Assembly: GCA_002507565.1 (NCBI GenBank)
Contig: MOXJ01000031.1
Coordinates: forward strand, 1 to 33,031
Source: Candidatus Reconcilbacillus cellulovorans
GTDB taxonomy: Bacteria > Bacillota > Bacilli > Paenibacillales > Reconciliibacillaceae
Direction: 5' to 3'
Length of the DNA: 33,031 nt
This document shows positions 17,326 to 25,019 of this stretch, piece after piece. The notes beneath the pieces are model-generated. The model did no database searches. It saw nothing but the letters and a program-made list of their open reading frames with translations, and was not told where the DNA came from. Position numbers and translations under genes: made by a program. Every line of letters begins with the position of its first letter. The first letter of the stretch is position 1.

Positions 17326-18141
17326 ATGACGACGACGGAATCGGGAACGGTTGCACCGGGCGACGTGGCCGCGGAGACGGAGCCTGAGGCTTCGCCGCTC
17401 GTCGTCCGCGACTTGACGGCGGCGTACCGCGGCGAGCCTGTGCTTCGATGCGTGAATCTCGCACTGCCGGAAGGGCGGCTGATCGGGCTGATCGGGCCGA
17501 ACGGCGCAGGAAAATCGACGTTGCTGAAAGCGGTGCTCGGGCTTATTCCCGTGCTGTCGGGTGAGGTGCTCGTTTTCGGCATGTCGTACCGCAAATGTCG
17601 GCGGCTCGTCGGCTACGTACCCCAACGCGAATCGGTCGACTGGGATTTCCCGACGGACGCGCTCGACGTCGTCGTGATGGGGCTTTACGGCCGTCTCGGT
17701 TGGTTTCGCCGGCCCGGTAAAAAAGAACGCGAAATTGCGATGGAATGTCTGGAAAAAGTAGGCATGGCGGTGTATGCCGACCGGCAGATCGGTCAGCTGA
17801 GCGGCGGCCAGCAACAGCGCGTGTTTCTCGCGCGAGCGTTGGCGCAGGACGCCCGGCTTTATCTGATGGACGAACCGTTCGCCGGCGTCGACGCCGCGAC
17901 GGAGAAAGCGATCGTCGGTCTGCTCGGCGAGCTGAAAAGTCGGGGCAAAACGGTCGTCGTCGTGCACCACGATCTGTCGACGGTGCGCGACTATTTCGAC
18001 TGGGTCGTCCTGCTGAACCGCGAAGTCGTCGCCGCCGGGCCGACGGACGAGGTGTTCCGGCCGGAGCTCTTGCAGCGGACATACGGCGGACGGCTGGCGG
18101 TGTTCCGCGAAAACGGCGCGCCGGCGCGCGCAGAGGGGTGA
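17326..18141 (+). CDS. mntB: manganese/zinc ABC transporter ATP-binding protein
   Basis: A 271-residue ABC ATPase. Walker A is GPNGAGKST (57-65), the Q-loop region is GYVPQRE, the signature LSGGQQQR begins at residue 158, Walker B is LYLMDEP and the H-loop histidines are in VVVHHDLS. An acidic, low-complexity N-terminal tail of about 22 residues precedes the fold and is not typical. The ATG at 17326 follows a run of G at 17313-17318, which can serve as ribosome site; a TTG at 17311 lies too early. The next gene starts six bases after the stop. Confidence 0.93.
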   Translation: MTTTESGTVAPGDVAAETEPEASPLVVRDLTAAYRGEPVLRCVNLALPEGRLIGLIGPNGAGKSTLLKAVLGLIPVLSGEVLVFGMSYRKCRRLVGYVPQRESVDWDFPTDALDVVVMGLYGRLGWFRRPGKKEREIAMECLEKVGMAVYADRQIGQLSGGQQQRVFLARALAQDARLYLMDEPFAGVDAATEKAIVGLLGELKSRGKTVVVVHHDLSTVRDYFDWVVLLNREVVAAGPTDEVFRPELLQRTYGGRLAVFRENGAPARAEG

Positions 18142-18147
18142 GCGGCT

Positions 18148-19074
18148 ATGCCGCTGTCGGACGTCTGGTCGGATCCGAACGTACGCTGGGTGTTGCTCGG
18201 CTGCATGCTGCTCGGCTTGTCCGGCGGGGTCATCGGCAGTTTTACCTATATCCGCAGACAGAGCTTGACCGGCGACGTGCTCGCCCACGCGGCGTTGCCG
18301 GGAGTCTGTCTTGCCTACATGGCGATCGGTGCAAAATCGGTCTGGGCGTTTGTCGTCGGAGCGGCGCTGGCGGGATGGGCGGCGGTGTTGTGCGTCGGAC
18401 TGCTCGTCCGGCGTTCGCGGTTGAAGGCGGATACCGCGCTGGCCGCGGCGCTGTCGGTGTTTTTCGGATTCGGCGTCGTGCTTCTGACGTTCATCCAGCG
18501 CGGCGAAGGAGGCAACGTCAGCGGACTGGATGCGTTTCTGTTCGGACAGGCGGCGGCGATGACGGCGGGCGACGTGCGGGCGATGGCGACGCTGTCGGCA
18601 GTCGTTTTGGCGGCCGGCGTCCTGTTTTTCAAAGAATTCAAGCTGACCGGGTTCGATCCGGAGTTCGCGCGCAGTATCGGGTTTTCGGCCGGGCGGATCG
18701 ACGCGTTGCTCATGTCGCTCGTCGTCGTGACGGTCGTCGCCGGCATTCAGGCGGTCGGCGTCGTGCTGATGTCCGCATTTCTCATCGCGCCGGCGGTTGC
18801 GGCGAGATGCTGGACGGAACGGTTCGGGCGGATGGTCGCGCTTGCCGGCGTATTCGGCGCCGTCAGCGGCTGGGCGGGAGGATATGCCGGCACGTTTTCG
18901 CACCAGTTGCCGACCGGAGCGCTGGCCGTGCTGGCCGCCAGCGCATTGTTCGTCTTGTCGCTGCTGTTTTCGCCTCGGCGCGGGCTTTTGGCGCGGGCGG
19001 TCCGGCGCTTCGTGCAGCGGCGCATGACGCGGGCGGAATTCAGACGAGCGGCCGTAGGGGTGAAAAAGCCGTGA
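18148..19074 (+). CDS. mntC: manganese/zinc ABC transporter permease
   Basis: A 308-residue ABC-3 family permease with about nine predicted membrane helices. It shows the family's LTGDVLAHAALPGV loop near the N-terminus (the proposed coupling region) and the late VVTVVAGIQAVGVVLMSAFLIAPA stretch typical of these proteins. The ATG at 18148 has GAGGGG upstream. The C-terminal 40 residues are basic and cytoplasmic. The stop TGA overlaps the GTG of the second permease gene. In Bacillus the two permeases MntC and MntD form a heterodimer. Confidence 0.92.
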   Translation: MPLSDVWSDPNVRWVLLGCMLLGLSGGVIGSFTYIRRQSLTGDVLAHAALPGVCLAYMAIGAKSVWAFVVGAALAGWAAVLCVGLLVRRSRLKADTALAAALSVFFGFGVVLLTFIQRGEGGNVSGLDAFLFGQAAAMTAGDVRAMATLSAVVLAAGVLFFKEFKLTGFDPEFARSIGFSAGRIDALLMSLVVVTVVAGIQAVGVVLMSAFLIAPAVAARCWTERFGRMVALAGVFGAVSGWAGGYAGTFSHQLPTGALAVLAASALFVLSLLFSPRRGLLARAVRRFVQRRMTRAEFRRAAVGVKKP

Positions 19075-19934
19075 GCGATCTGATCATCCTGCTGACCGGC
19101 GGTCTCGTTGCGGCGTCGTGTTCGCTGCTCGGCAGTTTTCTCGTGTTGCGGCGGATGGCGATGGTCGGCGACGCAATCAGCCACGCGGTGTTGCCCGGCA
19201 TCGCGGCGGCGTTTCTGGCGAGCGGGTCGCGCGATCCGATCGTCGTGTTGCCCGGGGCGGCGCTCATGGGGGTTCTCGCGGTCTTTTGTATCCAGTGGCT
19301 GCGGCAGTCCGGCGTGCAGGAAGACGCCGCGACCGGCGTCGTGTTTACGGCGCTGTTCGCCGCCGGCGTGCTGATGGTCAGCTTGTTTGCGCGGCATATC
19401 GACCTCGATCTCGAACACGTGCTGTACGGCGAAATCGTGTTCGTGCCCTACGACGAGCTGCATCTGTTCGGCAAATGGCTCGGCCCGCGCGCGCTCTGGT
19501 TCGTCGGCGCGACGTTCGCGCTGAATGCGGCGGTCGTCGCGATCTTTTACAAACAGTTTAAGCTGTGTTCGTTCGACCCTTTGTTGGCGGCGTCTCTGGG
19601 CGTTCCGGTCACGTTTTTCCATTATCTGTTGATGGCGCTCGTCTCGCTGACGACCGTCGCCGCGTTCGACAGCGTCGGCGCGGTGCTCGTCGTCGGCATG
19701 CTCGTGCTTCCGCCGGCGACGGCCTATCTGCTGACCGATTCGCTGGCGCGCATGATCGGGCTCGGCATGGCGATCGGCGTCGCCGACGCCGCGATCGGAT
19801 ACGGCGTGTCGGTTGCGTTGGATGCGTCGACGGCGGGGTGCATGGTGACGGTCGCCGGTTTGGCTTTGGCGCTGGCGTTTCTTTTTTCACCTAAACACGG
19901 CATTTTGATGCGGCCAAAAATCAAGCGCGCCTGA
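19071..19934 (+). CDS. mntD: manganese/zinc ABC transporter permease, second subunit
   Basis: A 287-residue ABC-3 permease paralogous to the preceding one. It has about eight to nine membrane helices, the coupling-loop text MVGDAISHAVLPGI and the characteristic middle motif HIDLDLEHVLYGEI. The GTG at 19071 is chosen because it overlaps the stop of the previous gene (GTGA) and fits the usual start of the family. The same frame happens to stay open upstream across the previous two genes, but that reading is Arg/Ala/Gly-rich and is not protein-like. It is the last gene of the operon and ends directly at a terminator. Confidence 0.92.
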   Translation: MSDLIILLTGGLVAASCSLLGSFLVLRRMAMVGDAISHAVLPGIAAAFLASGSRDPIVVLPGAALMGVLAVFCIQWLRQSGVQEDAATGVVFTALFAAGVLMVSLFARHIDLDLEHVLYGEIVFVPYDELHLFGKWLGPRALWFVGATFALNAAVVAIFYKQFKLCSFDPLLAASLGVPVTFFHYLLMALVSLTTVAAFDSVGAVLVVGMLVLPPATAYLLTDSLARMIGLGMAIGVADAAIGYGVSVALDASTAGCMVTVAGLALALAFLFSPKHGILMRPKIKRA

Positions 19935-19956
19935 CCGGCGCGCCGGTTTTATTTTT
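19934..19956 (+). terminator. intrinsic terminator of mntABCD
   Basis: ACCGG, a CGCG loop and CCGGT (19934-19947) are followed by TTTATTTTTT. A second pairing (GCGCGCC at 19925-19931 with GGCGCGC at 19937-19943) competes with the first. The T-run overlaps the stop codon of the converging cytochrome gene. Confidence 0.7.
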
Positions 19957-20320
19957 TGTCCGCGAGCCATCCCGCCAGCTCGTCGATCTGCGCGTCGGAC
20001 AGCCGTCCCTTGAAAGAGGGCATACCGCCTCTGCCGTCGCGGATGACGGCGGCGATTTGCGCCCGGTCGTACTTGTCGCCTATCTTGCGCAGATCGGGAC
20101 CGACGCGGCCTTCGAGGTTTTGGCCGTGGCACGACATGCAGTTGTTTTTGTAAATGGTTTCGACGCCAGCCGGCGCGGCGCCGCCGGGCTGTGCGGCTGG
20201 GCTGCCGGTATTGCCTTTTTGGCCGGTTTGGCCGCACGCGGTGAACAACACGGCGGCGGACAACGCGACGGCGGTCACTGCAACCGCACGACCGAGCCAT
20301 TTTCGGGGAAGATTGTGCAT
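19949..20320 (-). CDS. membrane-anchored c-type cytochrome (c551-like lipoprotein)
   Basis: A 123-residue single-haem cytochrome that should carry electrons on the outer face of the membrane. The lipobox F-T-A-C29 follows a basic N-terminus and hydrophobic helix. A Gly/Pro/Ala linker (30-52) leads to the haem-binding C61-M-S-C64-H65 and the distal ligand M100 in GGMPSFKG. The layout matches the small cytochromes c-551 (CccB type) of Bacillus. The ATG at 20320 is preferred, because GGAGG lies nine bases upstream; the GTG at 20326 is only three bases from it. It begins two bases after the stop of the TIM-barrel gene, so the two are translated from one message. The gene converges on mntD with a 14-base gap. 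Confidence 0.88.
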   Translation of the reverse strand: MHNLPRKWLGRAVAVTAVALSAAVLFTACGQTGQKGNTGSPAAQPGGAAPAGVETIYKNNCMSCHGQNLEGRVGPDLRKIGDKYDRAQIAAVIRDGRGGMPSFKGRLSDAQIDELAGWLADKK

Positions 20321-20322
20321 CG

Positions 20323-21258
20323 TCACTCACCTCCTTCGTTGTTCGGACGCCGTCCGGCCGCCGGCGGCCATAGTCCGGCCGCCGCAAATACGCGGCGGTA
20401 CGCTTCGGCCGACCGGCGAAATAGCTCGTCCGGATCGCGGTCGACCGGGGCGGTGGATCGCCGGGACGCGGAAGACGAATCCGACTCCGGCATTTCTGGC
20501 CGAAGGACTTCCTGCGCGACGACGCCGCGGTAGCCGATCCGGTAAAGCGCGCGCAGAAACGCCGCGAGATCGATGACGCCCTCGCCGGGGTAGAGTCGGT
20601 CGTCATCTCGCGCTTGTTCGACAGGGACGGCCGGGGCGTCGTTCAGGTGGACATGTACGATTTGCTCCGGACGAAGCGACAACAGGTCGGCTTCCGTCCC
20701 GCCGGTCGTATACCAATGAAAGCTGTCGAGCAACAGTCCGACGTTCGGTTTGTCGATCGCCGCGATCCAGTCGAGCGTCTCGGCCATCGTCCGGATGAAC
20801 GGATGTTTCCATCGCAGCGCTAAATGCATCGGGCCGACAAATTCGAGGCCGAGGCGCAGCCCGTAGGCGTCAAGAACATCGGCGACGATGCGCAGCCGCC
20901 GGGTGGCTAGAGCCAGAAAGCGCGCAGGACTTTCGTCGACGGACGGCAAAATGTAAGTGCAGCAGGCGGTGCAACCGAGGCGAGCAGCGGCGTCCGCTTC
21001 GGCCGGCAGTCGCTTGAGCGTTTCGCGGAACGATGCGTCGTCGTTGCGCCAGTCGACGCAAAGCCCGACTGAGCCGATGCGTACGCCAAGGCGGCCGAGT
21101 TGCGCGGCGGCGCGATCGGCGCCGATTTCACCGATCCAGCGCAGCAGTTCGTCGCCGGAGGCGTCGACGGCGCCGAAGCCGTATTCGGCCGCTTTCGCCG
21201 CGAACGCGTCGATCGGCCCGGTGAAACCGACGCCTGCTCGGGTAAGACCGAAAATCAC
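20323..21258 (-). CDS. sugar phosphate isomerase/epimerase family TIM-barrel protein
   Basis: A 311-residue protein of the xylose isomerase-like (AP endonuclease 2) superfamily, which uses a divalent metal to isomerise or epimerise sugars or related polyols. Likely metal ligands are the Glu in GLEFVGP, the Asp and His of LLLDSFHW, the His of VHVHLNDA and the Glu in VAQEVLRPEM. After that last motif comes an unusual Ser/Arg-rich insert (about residues 265-282). The start is set at GTG 21258, where GVGFTGP and the first strand VIFGLTRAG begin; GGAGG lies 12 bases upstream, a little far. Its own extended -10 promoter candidate is at 21382-21390. The coupled partner is a cytochrome c, for which I see no obvious metabolic link. 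The substrate is unknown. Confidence 0.82.
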   Translation of the reverse strand: MIFGLTRAGVGFTGPIDAFAAKAAEYGFGAVDASGDELLRWIGEIGADRAAAQLGRLGVRIGSVGLCVDWRNDDASFRETLKRLPAEADAAARLGCTACCTYILPSVDESPARFLALATRRLRIVADVLDAYGLRLGLEFVGPMHLALRWKHPFIRTMAETLDWIAAIDKPNVGLLLDSFHWYTTGGTEADLLSLRPEQIVHVHLNDAPAVPVEQARDDDRLYPGEGVIDLAAFLRALYRIGYRGVVAQEVLRPEMPESDSSSASRRSTAPVDRDPDELFRRSAEAYRRVFAAAGLWPPAAGRRPNNEGGE

Positions 21259-21381
21259 GGCGGAACGACACCTCCGCTTTTTTGTGCCACAAGTCTGCTG
21301 CATTTTTGTACGGCGGTCTGCGGCACTTGCGCGACAGTCGACGGCGGTTCGCGCAGACGGTCGAGATGGTTTTCGGAAGTT

Positions 21382-21390
21382 ATTATACCA
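21382..21390 (-). promoter_or_regulatory. extended -10 promoter candidate for the isomerase-cytochrome unit
   Basis: On the minus strand TGG followed by a perfect TATAAT (21390-21382) forms an extended -10. No good -35 is present, which is usual for this class. It lies about 125 bases before the GTG at 21258 and 20 bases from the end of the... upstream glycosyltransferase gene on its 3' side (that gene ends at 21411). Confidence 0.45.
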
Positions 21391-21410
21391 TACCATTGAT
21401 CCGATTCCGT

Positions 21411-22442
21411 CTACCGCTCGAGCACTCGCCGGTACGCCTCTTCATACCCTTCCGCCATCCGCTCGACGGTGAACAGCCGTTCGACGCGTTCCCTGCAATC
21501 GTGCCGGCGGACAGCGGACAACCGGCCGACGGCTTCGACCGCTTCCTCGACGGTCGAGACGACGAAACCCGTCTTGCCGTGTTCGACGACTTCCGGCACA
21601 GAGCCGCGGTTAAAACCGATGACAGGGGTGCCGCACGCCATCGCTTCAGCCATGACGAGGCCGAACGGTTCCGGAGCGCGGACGGGATGCAGCAGCGCGA
21701 GCGCGCCGCCCATCAACCGGTTGCGCTCTTGCGGGCCGACTTCGCCGACGAACCGCACGTGCCGACCGTCGATGCGCGGGCGGACGACCGTTTCAAAAAA
21801 AGTGCGGTTGCCGTCGGGGACGATGCCGGCGACGACAAGCGGCACGCCAGACCGCAGGGCGATGTCGACGGCGAGATCGGCGCCTTTTTCCGCACAGATG
21901 CGGCCGATGAACAGCAGATACTCTCCCGGCCGTTCGACGAAATCGAACTGTTCCAGGCGGACGCCGTTGTAAACGTTGGCGACGTAGCGGAGCTCGGGGC
22001 ATCCTTGCCGTTCCGCGTAGCTGATCGAGACGTAGGGCAGGTCGGCGAACTGCCGGAACGCCTCGCGCGAATCGGCTTCCAAGAGAGCCGCACCGTGTAG
22101 GGTCGTGACGACCGGCGTGCGGATCAGCCGCGCGAACGGCAGCGGCAAATAATTCATATGATTGTGCAGGATGTCAAGGCCCATTCGGTCGGCTTCGTGC
22201 AGCGCGTGGCCGATATGGATCAATTCCCACGGTCGGGAAGGCCGCTCCGGATGTTCTCCGAGCGGTTCCGGACAGACGGCGGACAACGTTGCGCGCGTCT
22301 GCGAATCGCCCGTCGCGAACAGGACGACGTCATGCCCGCGCGCGACGAGCCCGTCGGCGAGATTAGCGCATACCTGCTCCCAGGGGCCGTATTTTCGCGG
22401 CGGCGTCCGCCAAGCGATCGGCGCGAGAATACCGATTCTCAC
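21411..22442 (-). CDS. GT4 family glycosyltransferase
   Basis: A 343-residue GT-B fold glycosyltransferase of family 4, which uses an activated sugar donor to build polysaccharides or glycolipids. The N-terminal domain shows the acceptor-side text MRIGILAPIAWRTPP and YGPWEQV; the C-terminal donor domain has LLFIGRICAEKG (about 180) and the family motif PEPFGLVMAEAMACGTPVI with the E-x7-E pair, then RGSVPEVV. It is shorter than many GT4 enzymes but complete. The GTG at 22442 is preferred, because GGAGG lies seven bases before it, while the ATG at 22448 is one or two bases from that site. It stands alone before the isomerase unit. The sugar and acceptor are unknown. Confidence 0.88.
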   Translation of the reverse strand: MRIGILAPIAWRTPPRKYGPWEQVCANLADGLVARGHDVVLFATGDSQTRATLSAVCPEPLGEHPERPSRPWELIHIGHALHEADRMGLDILHNHMNYLPLPFARLIRTPVVTTLHGAALLEADSREAFRQFADLPYVSISYAERQGCPELRYVANVYNGVRLEQFDFVERPGEYLLFIGRICAEKGADLAVDIALRSGVPLVVAGIVPDGNRTFFETVVRPRIDGRHVRFVGEVGPQERNRLMGGALALLHPVRAPEPFGLVMAEAMACGTPVIGFNRGSVPEVVEHGKTGFVVSTVEEAVEAVGRLSAVRRHDCRERVERLFTVERMAEGYEEAYRRVLER

Positions 22443-22496
22443 GGTCATCCCTCCTTCTGAAAAGCCGCCGTTTCCATTTTATCATGAGTTTACGGA

Positions 22497-22526
22497 TTGA
22501 CGCGTTTTGCCGCCGCGTTTCATAAT
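22497..22526 (+). promoter_or_regulatory. promoter of the ECF sigma operon
   Basis: TTGACG (22497-22502), an 18-base spacer and CATAAT (22521-22526) lie 30 bases before the GTG start. This resembles a sigmaA promoter. No AAC-type -35, which would suggest autoregulation by an ECF factor, is evident. Confidence 0.5.
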
Positions 22527-22555
22527 GGTAAGTGTAGAAGAAGGAGGGGGTTATC

Positions 22556-23125
22556 GTGAGACAAACCCCGGATCCGAGACGGCTGATCGAAGAGCTGCGC
22601 AGCGGTTCGGAAGCGGCGTTCGAATCGTTTTACGAGCGCTACGTGCCGCTGGTGTTCCGCATCGCGTTCAAGCTGACCGGCGACCGGATGGAGGCCGAGG
22701 ATATCTGCCACGACGTATTCGTCGAGCTGATGCGCCATCCGGAGAAGTACGATCCTTCGCGCGGAAGCGTGGAAGCGTTTTTGGCGGTTAAGGCGAAATC
22801 GAAGGCGTTCGATCGGCTTCGCAAGCGGAAGCGGTGGCTGCCTGCGTCTTGCGGCACGGCGGAAAGTCGGCTCCGCGAGATGGAAGCCGAGGGGTCTGTC
22901 GAGGAAGTCGCGATGGTCGGCTGGCAACGCGATCGATTGCTCCGGGCGCTCGCCCGCATTCCGCAGGCGCAGCGCACCGCCGTTTACGGCATGTTTATTG
23001 AAAACATGACGCAACAACAGCTGGCCGAGGCGATGAATCGGCCGCTCGGCACCGTCAAATCGCTCGTCCGTTACGGTTTGCGCCGTTTGCGCGAGGAACT
23101 GGGAGCGGAAAGGAAGGATCGATGA
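22556..23125 (+). CDS. ECF-type RNA polymerase sigma factor
   Basis: A 189-residue sigma-70 family factor with only regions 2 and 4, the extracytoplasmic-function layout. Region 2 runs from about residue 22 (FESFYERYVPLVFRIAFKLTGDRMEAEDICHDVF, core-binding and -10 recognition) to about 80; region 4 (about 125-180) holds the helix-turn-helix MTQQQLAEAMNRPLGTVKSLVRYGLRRLRE. The GTG at 22556 has AAGGAGGGGG upstream. Its TGA overlaps the ATG of the anti-sigma gene (ATGA), the usual pairing for a sigma factor held inactive by a membrane protein. Target genes are not visible in this window. Confidence 0.93.
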   Translation: MRQTPDPRRLIEELRSGSEAAFESFYERYVPLVFRIAFKLTGDRMEAEDICHDVFVELMRHPEKYDPSRGSVEAFLAVKAKSKAFDRLRKRKRWLPASCGTAESRLREMEAEGSVEEVAMVGWQRDRLLRALARIPQAQRTAVYGMFIENMTQQQLAEAMNRPLGTVKSLVRYGLRRLREELGAERKDR

Positions 23126-23904
23126 TGCGCGGCCCGCGTTGTCCTTCCGAATCGGAGATCATCGACGGGTTGTTGGGGCGTCTGCCTTTCTGGAAACGCG
23201 AATGGACGGCCGCCCATCTTCTTTACTGCCCGAAATGTCGCGATTTGGAGCGGCAGTGGCGAGATTTGCTGGAGGCGGAGCCGGTTGCGCCCGGGCCTCG
23301 GCTGAAAAGAAGGCTCCGGTCTGCCTGGACCGTTCACCGCTGGCGCTTGCGGTTCGGCGCGCGGAACATGCAGGCGGCCGCGGCGGCGGTGCTCGTCGTG
23401 TTCGCGTTTGCGGCCTGGATGACGGCTGGCGCGTTCCGTTCGGGCGACGGCGACGGATGGCCGGGCGACAGCCGTACCGTGTTCGCGGACGGCGACGTCA
23501 TCCGGATGATGGACATCGCCGCGCGTCCGCATACTCAGCGTTACGCGCTGGTGGCCCCCGAGACGTCAACGCCGGCGGCATCGGACCGGGCGAAAGGGTT
23601 TGTCTGGGTCGACAAGGCGGGTGATGAGCTGCTCGTTCTGGTCGACGGAGAAAAAGCGGCGATCGGCCGCGATTACCAGGCGTGGCTCGTGCTCGGCGGC
23701 GATCCCCGCCGTGCGGACCGCCGGAGCGCCGGCGTGCTGCGCTGGCTGAACGGCAAGGCGTACTTGCAGTATCAAGGCGCAACGGTCCGGCAGGCCGAAG
23801 GCGTCGCGCTCAGTCTTGAACCGAAAGGCGGCAGCGTCCGCCCGTCCGGCCCCGACGCGGCATGGGCGTTTATCGGCACTACCCCTGCGGGCGACCGCGG
23901 ATAA
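23122..23904 (+). CDS. anti-sigma factor, zinc-binding, RskA-like, membrane-bound
   Basis: A 260-residue regulator. The cytoplasmic N-terminus carries a zinc-binding anti-sigma motif H32-x3-C36-x2-C39. One membrane helix lies at about 84-104. The extracytoplasmic part (about 150-255) resembles the RskA/anti-sigma-K domain, with LLVLVDGEKAAIGRDYQAWLV in place of the family's LPPG-K-x-YQLWLV and a later GVALSLEPKGG. It is coupled by ATGA to the ECF sigma gene and so should bind and silence it until an envelope signal releases it, probably by proteolysis. The signal is unknown. The gene ends 14 bases before the converging YheC-like gene, and I see no clear terminator between them. Confidence 0.87.
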   Translation: MMRGPRCPSESEIIDGLLGRLPFWKREWTAAHLLYCPKCRDLERQWRDLLEAEPVAPGPRLKRRLRSAWTVHRWRLRFGARNMQAAAAAVLVVFAFAAWMTAGAFRSGDGDGWPGDSRTVFADGDVIRMMDIAARPHTQRYALVAPETSTPAASDRAKGFVWVDKAGDELLVLVDGEKAAIGRDYQAWLVLGGDPRRADRRSAGVLRWLNGKAYLQYQGATVRQAEGVALSLEPKGGSVRPSGPDAAWAFIGTTPAGDRG

Positions 23905-23918
23905 CGCGGGGACGCGCT

Positions 23919-25019
23919 TCAGCCGTCGCCGGCCGCTCCGTTTCCGGCAAGTCGCAGCGCGTATTCCAGCGGTCGGCGCACGGCCGTCCGGTAGGCGTGC
24001 AGGTCGCCGATTCTCCGGAAAATGTCGCGTCCCGGCTTCGGATTGACTTCCAGCAGCCAGACGCGGCCGGACGGATCGACGGCCAGATCGAGGCCGAGTT
24101 CGCAAAGGCGGCCGTATCGTCTCTCCAGAAGAGAAGCCGCGATCATACTTGTATTTTCCATTTCATCCATAATGGAACTTACCCTGGATGAATGATGAAA
24201 TCGCTCGCGCAGCACCGTTTCGGCGGGGCGTGCCGTGCCGCCGCCGTGCAAGTTGGCGGTGACGCTGCCGGGCGCTCCGATTCGTGCTGCACAGCCGGTG
24301 ACGCTCCAGCGGCCATCACCGTTTTTTTGGACGAGCATTCGGAAATCGTGAACGCGGCCGTCCGTCAGCTCGGTGCGGATGGCCTGTTGAGCCAAGTAGC
24401 GGCCGCCTGCTTTCAGCCGTGAAATCCGGAAACCGAGTTCCGCGACCGCGCATTGGATCGGCGTCAGGATGCGGCGCCGGCGGTCGCGCCCTTCGATCCG
24501 GCAGACGTCGGCGGCGAGCTGTTTGACGCGCAAAATGCCGCGGCCGCCCGTGCCGTTGATCGGTTTCAAATAAACGGCGTTGTCCGCACGAAGAAACGTA
24601 AGAACGTCCCGCGCGTCGCGATAGAGCCGGGCAGGAGGCAGACGGCGCGCCATATCGGCGTCGGCGGACAGCAAGCGGTGGATCGCCCATTTGTTGGCCA
24701 GCGGGCGGTTCAAATAGATGAGATCCGAATAGTCACGCCGAAACCGGCGGTAGGCCCGAAAACGAGAAGACCGCTCGAACCGGCACCGGTCGTATAGCAC
24801 GGTCGGCAGCGGCATTCGGAACGACAGCCAGCGCCTGGCCGTAGGATCGTAGAGCCTGGCGACCGCCAGCGTATCGGGCGAGTTCAGCGTGTGCGCGGCA
24901 AAAACGGCGACGCGGACGCCGAGTTCCCGGCCGGCTTCGGAAAGGCGTCGGAAATACGTCCACTCCTCCGAACTGGCAGACGGGGTTTCTTCCAGGGTCA
25001 AAATGCCGATCGTTTTCAT
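23919..25019 (-). CDS. YheC/YheD family ATP-grasp protein (short form, fifth of five)
   Basis: A 366-residue ATP-grasp protein of the endospore coat-associated YheC/YheD family. Members are predicted carboxylate-amine ligases; the reaction is not known to me. It starts directly with MKTIGILTLEE and lacks the N-terminal domain of the long copies, like YheC of Bacillus. The body has VLYDR, the nucleotide lysine in YLKPINGTGGRGI (about 160), VHDFRMLVQKNGDG (about 240) and the metal-site WLLEVNPKPG (about 330). The ATG at 25019 overlaps the stop of the preceding copy (ATGA). Its first codons follow a 14-base palindrome (25020-25033) that encodes the end of that copy. It is the last gene of the array. 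Confidence 0.9.
   Translation of the reverse strand: MKTIGILTLEETPSASSEEWTYFRRLSEAGRELGVRVAVFAAHTLNSPDTLAVARLYDPTARRWLSFRMPLPTVLYDRCRFERSSRFRAYRRFRRDYSDLIYLNRPLANKWAIHRLLSADADMARRLPPARLYRDARDVLTFLRADNAVYLKPINGTGGRGILRVKQLAADVCRIEGRDRRRRILTPIQCAVAELGFRISRLKAGGRYLAQQAIRTELTDGRVHDFRMLVQKNGDGRWSVTGCAARIGAPGSVTANLHGGGTARPAETVLRERFHHSSRVSSIMDEMENTSMIAASLLERRYGRLCELGLDLAVDPSGRVWLLEVNPKPGRDIFRRIGDLHAYRTAVRRPLEYALRLAGNGAAGDG

Noticed and set aside
17095-18903. 602-codon minus-strand open frame over the mnt genes
   Set aside because: Low-complexity Arg/His/Gln text, and the plus strand has complete ABC transporter motifs.
17745-19934. A single 729-codon open frame across mntB, mntC and mntD
   Set aside because: Only the last 287 codons (from 19071) are a real permease. 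The rest is Arg/Gly/Ala-rich text out of frame with two clear genes, an effect of high GC.
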